Source of the DNA: Ilyomonas sp965247435
GTDB lineage: Bacteria; Bacteroidota; Bacteroidia; Chitinophagales; Chitinophagaceae
Direction of reading: 5' to 3'
Length of the DNA: 64,000 nt
NCBI GenBank assembly: GCA_965247435.1
Contig: OZ252019.1
Span: 5,580,001 to 5,644,000, forward strand
Below, one piece after another: positions 56,616 to 64,000 of the stretch. A model generated the notes under the pieces. The model did not search any database. It was given only the letters and a program-made list of their open reading frames with translations, and had not been told where the DNA came from. The translations under genes and the position numbers were made by a program. How positions within the stretch are numbered: position 1 is the first letter of the stretch; every line of letters starts with the position of its first letter.

Positions 56616-59600
56616 ATGTTTCTCAACCCAACCCGGATGAAGATGGCACATAAACCACACTACTGTACTTTCCTGAAAAAAAGCGTTCTGTTAATTGCCT
56701 TTCTGCAAAGTCTTATTATTTGCAGCAACGCACCGGGGCAAACCGTTACCGTAGGGAGCGACGGCGGTATAGAAAAAATAAATGTGGGTGTAATAACAGG
56801 TACTGCGCTAAAGAAAGACGCTTCTTTAAGTCTGCCTTTGGTAACGGGTGAGGCGAACGAACAAACCGGCTTGCGGAAGATTACCAATATCATCAGTCTC
56901 AACATAAAAGAGGAGACTGCTAACTATATTCCGGCAGACTTTTCTGCCACCGCAGATATAACGATTGAGTACAGCCATACCGGGTTGGCGGCCGACAAAA
57001 AAACGCAGGCAGTGTCGCTTGCGGTTAGCTATACCAAAGGCGAAGGTGTAAAGTACAACGCCAAAAATTTATTCTCTTTTAAAGGAGCCGAATATGTAAA
57101 TATTGTTATACAAAAAATCAGCATCTCGCCGGCAACGTCGGGCAGCGTAGATATGAGCCAGTTTGTAACTGTACAAAACGAAGCCCGCGTCCGCCGGTAC
57201 TACAAACTCTCAAAAACGGATGTTCCGGGTTCATTTATACAAACCCCTGCCGCTGATGAATTAGGAGTACAGTGGCAATTGGCGCCTGCTGCCGGCAACA
57301 ACTATACAGAGCTGGAATGGACCTGGCTGGAAGATGAACTGGCGGGAATGTACACGGTGGGGAATAAATTAAACACAGATCTTTTATTTAAGAATAATGC
57401 AACGCGGGTTGATATTCCTTACGGCGTAAATGCTTACAAAATTCCGCTGCTGTACGATGGTACAGGCAAGCTGTACTACCATGCCCGTGGCGTAAACAGT
57501 AAGGGCGATGGTAACCGGGACGATGCCGACTGGAGCACTGTTCAGGCCTATGCGTTCAACGGGCACGAAAGTAATCTGAACTGGCAGGCAACTACTTCTT
57601 TTGCGGAAGATGGCAAGCGTAAATCGGTGGTACAATATTTTGATGGCTCGCTGAGAAGCCGGCAAACGGTAACAAAAAACAATACCGATAATACGGTTAT
57701 AAGCGCAGAAACATTATACGACCAGCAAGGCCGGCCGGCTATCCAGGTGCTGCCTGCGCCGTCTATATCAACCGTTATCCAGTATATAGAAAACCTGAAT
57801 GAGTTTAACGGGCAAAGCGATAATGCCGATCCGGCTCCTTTCTTCGATCTGCAAACCGTTGGTTCCCCAACAACCCTCAAAACAACCAGCGGTGCATCGC
57901 AATATTATAGCGCTTCCAACCCGCAGCTAAATACCGGATTCAACAAAAATATTCCCGACGCAGAAGGCTATCCATATACCTATACCCGCTATACCCCCGA
58001 TGGTACCGGCAGGGTACAATCGCAAAGCAGCGTAGGCGCTACGCTTAAAATGGGCAGCGGGCAGGAGACAAAATATTATTATGGTACGGCATCGCAGGAA
58101 GAACTGGATGCGCTGTTTGGTACCGAGGCAGGCAACAATACACACTATTTTAAAAATATGGTGAAAGATGCCAACGGGCAAATGAGCGTAAGCTATGCAG
58201 ACATGCATGGCCGCACGATTGCAACAGCCCTTGCCGGTGACGCAGCAGCAGGCATGCAGGCGCTGGTGCCGGATAATACAAATTACCCGAATCAATCCGG
58301 TACCTCTGTTACCCGCAACTTGTTAAACAGAAGCACCAATATTGTAAAAGGCAACACCATAGAATCAGTCAATACTATTTTAGTACCGGCAACTACTAAA
58401 TATGAGTTTACCTACAACCTAAACCCGCAGGCCCTTTCCTTAACCTCCTGCACCAATACATCGCTTTGCTACGATTGTATGTACGACCTGGAAATTGCCA
58501 TTACCGACGAGGGAGGCGAGGCATCGCCCGTTGTGCGGAAATTTAATAATATCAAACTGAATGCAGATAATAGCTGCAGCACTCCGGTTAATCCGTTTCA
58601 GAGTGTTAACACCGGTGCGGCTTCTTCCATTGCAGGCAACATAATTACTTTCAGCGAAACGCTGTTGCCGGGTTCCTATTCTGTGCGTAAAACACTTACG
58701 GTAAGCGAAGCCTCATTGCAGCAGTACCGGGACAACTGGCTGGCACAGGGGCTTTGCAAAACAGAACAGAATATTATAGATTCTGTGTACAGCGCAATGA
58801 TAATCGTTACGGGCTGCAATGCAGATAAACCACCGGTAGTTGCCTGCCCCGGCAACCTGTGCAATACAACTATCTCGCGCTCTTTGGATATCCTTAAGCA
58901 GGCCATGCTTGCCGATATGATGCCATACAGCGGCCAGTACGCTGTGCAGTTGCCAGCAACACCATCTGCCATGGCAGCCAAGTACAATATCTTTTCTACA
59001 TCATACAGTGGCCAGCCTTTTTACAAAAACCCCTGGAACAGCAGCAAAGGGGCCGATGCCTACTATACGGCAGCTAATGTGTTGGACCCGCTTATTTATC
59101 CCGGCGGCTCCAAAAGCAGCAGTACGTTACCTGCACTTAGCAATAACGATTTTGAGGCGGAGTTTGCTTACTCCTGGGCGAACGCTTTACTGCCGCACCA
59201 TCCCGAATATGATAAACTTAATTATGCTACTAATAACCTCGCTGCCTGCTATAGCTGGATAGATAATTTTAATAGTGCAGATGCTTACAGCCAGGCCGTA
59301 GCCAATGGTTATGTATATACACCCGGCAGCACTACTGCAACGCCATACAACGATCCGTATTATACCACCAAAGCAACGACAGCCGAGCAGGCTACCATGA
59401 GGCAATGGGTAACTTCCGGCTATCCTTCCGGCACCAATCTCAATATGTGGATGATGGCTTACGGCAATATAAAATGCAGTGCTATTACTAACGAATCGGC
59501 GCGTAACAGTTGCTTTTCAAATTATAGCAATCCTTCGGCTAATGCACCTGGCGGCGCTAATTTCAATGCGCTTACAAATGATGAAAAAGACCAGGCATGG

Positions 59601-62600
59601 AGCAACTTTAAAGCGCTGTATGCCGCTGAACGAAACAAGCTGGTGAACAAGTACCTGAATACTAAAGTAGTATTGGCGGATACTGCTGTTTTGGTGGCAC
59701 AAGGTTTTAAACTTCATTTCCCCAACAGCAATGCAGAAGCTGCTTCACAAATGGGATGGACCTGGTATCCTGCTAATAATGCGCCGGTACAGCCCAATCC
59801 CATCCCTACACAGAACGATATAAAAACAGCTTATGCCGGCCGGTGCAGCAGCTATATGTACAGGTGGCAGTTAGAGTTGTCACAATGCGCCGCGTTAGCA
59901 AATAACGCAGTACTGCTCAACCAGATAACCAGCGGCATGGAAAAAGTGTGTGAGAAAGGCAGCGATCAGAATAATCCGTATGGCGCTTCCACGGTTGCAC
60001 CCGCTACACCTGTGGATGGCAGCCCCCGCAGCTTTGAGGAAGTGATCAATAATGCGCTGCTGCAAAACAGTATTAACAAAAATAACCTGTGCAATGCATT
60101 TGTGATAGATTATCCAAAGCCTTATTCCAAAGGGCCTGTTATGTATGCCGATTTTGTTGCCACGGTGGATACGTGCAACTGCCGCCGGTTTAAAACGATA
60201 CAACAGGAAGCGCAAGCAGCGGGTTACAACACCAGTAATCTTACTTCGCTTAATCAATACCTGCGCCTCACTTATAATGATACCATAACGCAGGTAATGT
60301 ATAATTCGCTCAGTGTTTGCAGCGTATTTGGCGTATCGAATTGTAAGACCACGTATCATGATGAAACGGTAACTTACCCTTGTAATACCAAGCCGCAGTG
60401 CTCGAACTTAGCAAGAATGGCTACCAATCAAACAACGATTGGTACAGACCCCGGCAATTGTACTGTCACACTTAGTTGTCCTCTTTATGATTGCCAGACC
60501 ACTTATATTTTCCCGCTCACTTCTCCGCAGCCGATACCGCGTTTTTTAGAGTGCGGCTACACCGGCGATTATAACTGTATTAGTTGCGCCCAGTTGAGTA
60601 CATTAACCGCAGAATTTAAAACGATATTCAATACTTCTCCCTGGAATGCAGCGCCGGTATTTGATGCCGCCAGCCTTACACTGCAGCAGGACAGCGCCAA
60701 TATATTGTATCAGCAGTTTATTAACTACCGTACCGGCTTTCAGTATAGCTGGACAGATTATGCAAAGCAGGCTGACGCGGCAGGCTGCACCGTTACACAG
60801 TCAAACACCGGTAATGCTACGCAGGTTATTTGTGGTAATCAGCAATTGCTAACCGATACTGCCGGTATGTTTAAGAAGCCTGCACCGTGTGCACACACGT
60901 ATGAGCTGTCAGTAAATATTGCAGAGAATATTTATCAGCAGCGGCAGCAGCAATTATTAGCCAATTTTGATTCGCTCTACCGGCAAAAATGTTTAAGCGC
61001 AAAAGACATAGAACAATTTAGTGTGGCCTATACCAGCAAGGAGTATCATTATACCTTATACTATTACGACATGGCTGGCAACCTTGTAAAAACGGTACCG
61101 CCCAAAGGTGTGCGACCGGATTTCTCGGCTGCTTTTGTCAGTGCAGTAGAAACGGCAAAGCAAAAAAACAAAACGAAGGTTCCTGCCCATGTACTGGCTA
61201 CCAATTACCGTTATAATGGCTTAAATGCGGTGATAAAACAATCAACACCCGATGCCGGTATCAGCAGTTTCTGGTACGACCGGTTGGGGCGCCTTGCAGT
61301 AAGCGGCAATGCACAACAAGCCGCGGCAAAAAAATATAGTTATACTTTATACGATGTGCTCGGGCGTATAACGGAAGTTGGACAAACGCTTCAGAATACT
61401 GCAATGACACAGGCTATAAGCCAAGATGATAACTCATTAAATAACTGGTTAACAGGAACTCCCAAAGAACAGATTACGGTCACTAACTATGATATTGCTT
61501 ATCCGCTGTTACTTACCGGCCAGGTTGAGCAGAAGAACCTGCGCAACCGTGTTTCCTGGTCGGCCGTATATCCGGATGCAGCCAGCTTAACCAGTACCGT
61601 TAAATTTACATCTGCCACTTTTTATACGTATGATATACATGGTAATGTAGATACCTTGTTGCAGGACTTTGGCAACAGCGTTTACCAGCCCACGCTGATG
61701 AATGCCGCTAACCGCTTTAAGCGCATTGCGTATGATTATGATTTGATAAGCGGTAAAGTAAATGCAGTAAGCTATCAGCCACCGGTGTATGATAGCGATA
61801 ATAAAGTCTGGGTAGTACAGCCGGATGCCTTCTATCACCGTTATGAATATGACGCAGAAAACCGGCTCCTCAATGCCTATACCAGCCGCGATAGTATGGT
61901 TTGGGAGCGGGATGCAAATTATGCTTACTATAAGCACGGCCCGTTGGCGCGTACGGTATTAGGACAGCAGCAAGTGCAGGGATTGGACTACACTTATACG
62001 TTACAGGGCTGGTTAAAAGGCGTAAATGTAGCTGGAAGCAGTGGTGATGCGGACAATGCAGCAGGCAGCGTAGTAGCGCATGATGCGTATAGTTATGTCT
62101 TGAATTATTATGCGGGCGATTATAAAAGTATCGCCGGTGCTATGCCCACGGCAGCACTGGTACAGCAATTAGGCGCCGCATACAAGCCTTTATACAATGG
62201 CAATATATCAGCGATGGGTGTAAACATCAGCAAGCTGAGCGGCGCAATGGTGTATAACTATGGCTATGACCAGTTGAACCGTTTGATAGGCATGGATGCC
62301 TTTAAATCATCCAATGATGCCTGGAGCACTTTAACGGCAACTACTGATTATAAAGAAAGCATCAAGTACGATCCCAATGGTAATATCATGACGTATTTAC
62401 GCAATGGACAAGCAAGTGTAAATGTGCTGATGGATAACCTGACTTACACGTATGCATCCAATACAAACCAGCTTACCAGTATCAATGATGCGGTAGCGTC
62501 AGCAAATTACACTACAGATATAGATAAGCAAAATGCTGGTAATTACAGTTATGATGCCATCGGCAACTTAACAGGTGATGCACAGGCTGGAATAACCAGC

Positions 62601-64000
62601 ATCGGCTGGAATGTATATGGTAAAATACAAAGCATAACAAAAAGCAGTAGTACTATTACCTATACATATAATACCGGGGGCCAGCGTATAAGTAAGGCAG
62701 TAACTGGTACCGGTGCGTATAGTGAGTATTATGCGCGGGATGCACAGGGCAATGTGCTATGTATCTATAAGAATAGCGGCAATACCGTAGTGCCGGTAGA
62801 AATAGACCTGTATGGCAGCAGCCGTTTAGGTACTATGGCCGGTCAGCCAACTGCCGCAGGCCAATCCATAGCACTAACTGCAGGCTGGGGAAGTGGAACC
62901 GTTAGTACCTTTACGCGTGGCGAAAAGACGTATGAGCTGGCTAACCATTTGGGAAATGTACTGGCAACGGTGAGTGATAAGAAGATAAGCGTGTCTACCA
63001 ACGGTACATTACTTAGTTATTATACTTCCGATGTTACAAGTGCAAGCGACAACTATCCTTTTGGCATGCAAATGCCTGGAAGAGCATTTAATACAGCCTC
63101 GTATAGGTACTCCATAAATGGGCAGGTAAGAGAGACAGAATTGAATGAAAATATCACAACAGCTATTTACTGGGAGTATGATAGCAGGATAGGTAGAAGA
63201 TGGAATTTAGACCCTAAACCAGCAATAGGTACAAGTGATTATTCAACATTCATTAATAATCCAATATTACATCATGATCCTTTCGGAGATAAACCGACTC
63301 CAAGAGAAGCGGCTGCTATTGCAGCTCATGTTTATGGAGATAAGACAGATAAGATTTTAAAAGGTAGATGGAAAGTTTCTGAAAGAAATTTTGGAATAAA
63401 GAAAGATCAAGACAATGGTTTAAAATCCCAAATTTATGAGCGAACAAGAGGTGGCAAAACTGAATATGTCTATGCCACTGCTGGTACGGAAGATTGGACT
63501 GATATATTACACGATGTTATACAGCCTTCAGGTTTATCAAGTCAATATAATAGTTCAATAAAAAATGCTATTAGGATAGATGGTATATTAGGTAAAGGTA
63601 TTGAGCTTACATTTACTGGGCATTCCTTAGGTGGTGGTGAAGCAGCAGCAAATGCTTATGCAACAGGAAGAGATGCTATAACATTTAATGCTGCGGGTGT
63701 AAGCCCTTTGACAATTAAGGCCAATAAGAAATGTAGAATTGATGTGGCCATAATGATGAGTGATCCATTAAACTTCATACAAAATGGTAGTTCAAAAGAT
63801 GTTTTTCCGAATGTAGATGGGGTAAGGCATTATATTCTTCCGCTTGATAAACCGTCTCTTTACAATGGACATAGTATGGAAAATATGCTTAAAGCTTTTG
63901 ATATAGATCCTGCTAAATATTCTTTACATGAACCTGTAAGAACTGATTTCACTCCAACAAGTGAAGATATACAAAGAACATGGGATGGAATAATTAGATT
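56616..64000 (+). CDS. RHS-repeat polymorphic toxin with class 3 lipase-like tip (3' truncated by window)
   Basis: The frame opens at ATG 56616 and stays open to the window end (2461 codons, no stop), so the C-terminus is missing. A signal peptide lies within the first 43 residues (FLKKSVLLIAFLQSLIICSN). The middle carries RHS/YD material, including CYDCMYDLEIAITD near residue 620 and many YxYxxxGR-type repeats. The RHS core is NHLGNVLATVSDKK near 2112, then YPFGMQMPGR and IGRRWNLDPKP. After DPFGDKP comes a new domain with FTGHSLGGGEAAANAY: Ser2337 of a GxSxG elbow, Asp2383 in SDPLNF and His2419 in NGHSMENM, the triad order of class 3 lipases. This suggests a phospholipase or lipase effector on an RHS carrier. 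An immunity gene would be expected just beyond the window. Confidence 0.9.
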   Translation, partial: MFLNPTRMKMAHKPHYCTFLKKSVLLIAFLQSLIICSNAPGQTVTVGSDGGIEKINVGVITGTALKKDASLSLPLVTGEANEQTGLRKITNIISLNIKEETANYIPADFSATADITIEYSHTGLAADKKTQAVSLAVSYTKGEGVKYNAKNLFSFKGAEYVNIVIQKISISPATSGSVDMSQFVTVQNEARVRRYYKLSKTDVPGSFIQTPAADELGVQWQLAPAAGNNYTELEWTWLEDELAGMYTVGNKLNTDLLFKNNATRVDIPYGVNAYKIPLLYDGTGKLYYHARGVNSKGDGNRDDADWSTVQAYAFNGHESNLNWQATTSFAEDGKRKSVVQYFDGSLRSRQTVTKNNTDNTVISAETLYDQQGRPAIQVLPAPSISTVIQYIENLNEFNGQSDNADPAPFFDLQTVGSPTTLKTTSGASQYYSASNPQLNTGFNKNIPDAEGYPYTYTRYTPDGTGRVQSQSSVGATLKMGSGQETKYYYGTASQEELDALFGTEAGNNTHYFKNMVKDANGQMSVSYADMHGRTIATALAGDAAAGMQALVPDNTNYPNQSGTSVTRNLLNRSTNIVKGNTIESVNTILVPATTKYEFTYNLNPQALSLTSCTNTSLCYDCMYDLEIAITDEGGEASPVVRKFNNIKLNADNSCSTPVNPFQSVNTGAASSIAGNIITFSETLLPGSYSVRKTLTVSEASLQQYRDNWLAQGLCKTEQNIIDSVYSAMIIVTGCNADKPPVVACPGNLCNTTISRSLDILKQAMLADMMPYSGQYAVQLPATPSAMAAKYNIFSTSYSGQPFYKNPWNSSKGADAYYTAANVLDPLIYPGGSKSSSTLPALSNNDFEAEFAYSWANALLPHHPEYDKLNYATNNLAACYSWIDNFNSADAYSQAVANGYVYTPGSTTATPYNDPYYTTKATTAEQATMRQWVTSGYPSGTNLNMWMMAYGNIKCSAITNESARNSCFSNYSNPSANAPGGANFNALTNDEKDQAWSNFKALYAAERNKLVNKYLNTKVVLADTAVLVAQGFKLHFPNSNAEAASQMGWTWYPANNAPVQPNPIPTQNDIKTAYAGRCSSYMYRWQLELSQCAALANNAVLLNQITSGMEKVCEKGSDQNNPYGASTVAPATPVDGSPRSFEEVINNALLQNSINKNNLCNAFVIDYPKPYSKGPVMYADFVATVDTCNCRRFKTIQQEAQAAGYNTSNLTSLNQYLRLTYNDTITQVMYNSLSVCSVFGVSNCKTTYHDETVTYPCNTKPQCSNLARMATNQTTIGTDPGNCTVTLSCPLYDCQTTYIFPLTSPQPIPRFLECGYTGDYNCISCAQLSTLTAEFKTIFNTSPWNAAPVFDAASLTLQQDSANILYQQFINYRTGFQYSWTDYAKQADAAGCTVTQSNTGNATQVICGNQQLLTDTAGMFKKPAPCAHTYELSVNIAENIYQQRQQQLLANFDSLYRQKCLSAKDIEQFSVAYTSKEYHYTLYYYDMAGNLVKTVPPKGVRPDFSAAFVSAVETAKQKNKTKVPAHVLATNYRYNGLNAVIKQSTPDAGISSFWYDRLGRLAVSGNAQQAAAKKYSYTLYDVLGRITEVGQTLQNTAMTQAISQDDNSLNNWLTGTPKEQITVTNYDIAYPLLLTGQVEQKNLRNRVSWSAVYPDAASLTSTVKFTSATFYTYDIHGNVDTLLQDFGNSVYQPTLMNAANRFKRIAYDYDLISGKVNAVSYQPPVYDSDNKVWVVQPDAFYHRYEYDAENRLLNAYTSRDSMVWERDANYAYYKHGPLARTVLGQQQVQGLDYTYTLQGWLKGVNVAGSSGDADNAAGSVVAHDAYSYVLNYYAGDYKSIAGAMPTAALVQQLGAAYKPLYNGNISAMGVNISKLSGAMVYNYGYDQLNRLIGMDAFKSSNDAWSTLTATTDYKESIKYDPNGNIMTYLRNGQASVNVLMDNLTYTYASNTNQLTSINDAVASANYTTDIDKQNAGNYSYDAIGNLTGDAQAGITSIGWNVYGKIQSITKSSSTITYTYNTGGQRISKAVTGTGAYSEYYARDAQGNVLCIYKNSGNTVVPVEIDLYGSSRLGTMAGQPTAAGQSIALTAGWGSGTVSTFTRGEKTYELANHLGNVLATVSDKKISVSTNGTLLSYYTSDVTSASDNYPFGMQMPGRAFNTASYRYSINGQVRETELNENITTAIYWEYDSRIGRRWNLDPKPAIGTSDYSTFINNPILHHDPFGDKPTPREAAAIAAHVYGDKTDKILKGRWKVSERNFGIKKDQDNGLKSQIYERTRGGKTEYVYATAGTEDWTDILHDVIQPSGLSSQYNSSIKNAIRIDGILGKGIELTFTGHSLGGGEAAANAYATGRDAITFNAAGVSPLTIKANKKCRIDVAIMMSDPLNFIQNGSSKDVFPNVDGVRHYILPLDKPSLYNGHSMENMLKAFDIDPAKYSLHEPVRTDFTPTSEDIQRTWDGIIR

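Noticed and set aside
59895..60359. Long minus-strand ORFs antisense to the RHS gene
   Set aside because: The plus strand is one continuous RHS frame here; reverse frames of this size are common opposite Tyr/Asn/Gly-rich repeats.
1..64000. CRISPR array, tRNA, rRNA or polysaccharide utilisation locus with SusC/SusD
   Set aside because: I saw no regularly spaced direct repeats, no tRNA-like cloverleaf with a TTCGA loop, no rRNA sequence, and no TonB-dependent SusC or SusD protein beside the glycosidases.

Overview
The window reads as chromosome of a Bacteroidota bacterium, probably of the Chitinophagaceae/Chitinophagales type. The evidence is secreted glycoside hydrolases of families 95, 16, 92 and 127, a DUF1080 protein, giant RHS-type proteins, WD40-caspase fusions, and a promoter with the Bacteroidota pattern TTTG-N21-TAnnTTTG. 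Placement below phylum is inference. I found no rRNA, tRNA, CRISPR array or SusC/SusD pair by eye.

Layout. 0-4.6 kb: a LacI-type operator at the left edge, a GH95 fucosidase, a GH16 enzyme and a small overlapping membrane protein. 4.6-11.8 kb: a tripartite RND efflux operon (adaptor, pump, outer membrane channel) behind a TetR repressor. Three copies of a 15-bp operator flank it, and a decayed duplicate of the adaptor gene's 5' end sits between repressor and operon. 11.9-13 kb: gene remnants. 13-17.8 kb: the conserved tesA/ybbA/ybbP neighbourhood, interrupted by a structured repeat. 17.8-24 kb: a lipoprotein, small ORFs, a DUF1080 protein, three short-chain dehydrogenases and an AraC regulator. 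24.3-28.1 kb: a GH92 mannosidase, the frameshifted tail of a GH2 enzyme, and a membrane-anchored relative of the exonuclease VII large subunit. 28.7-33.7 kb: an LMF-family membrane protein, an FAD oxidoreductase, and an IS256/IS1249-like element bounded by inward-facing terminators. 34-36 kb: a GH127 enzyme.

The two most unusual loci are on the right. At 36.4-45.6 kb four minus-strand genes run together: a secreted papain-like peptidase, two paralogous secreted WD40-caspases with intact His/Cys dyads, and a membrane protein, ending at a bidirectional terminator. At 46-64 kb four plus-strand genes encode an outer membrane barrel-like protein, a fibronectin-like secreted protein, a 2314-residue SpvB/RHS-like protein and an RHS protein that runs off the window. 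The visible C-terminus of the last is an A/T-rich class 3 lipase-like domain, which looks like an exchangeable toxin tip.

Two families of small structured repeats recur: a 63-nt hairpin (6055-6117 and 40568-40630) and a 142-nt element (14575-14716 and 23917-24058). In both, paired bases change together between copies.
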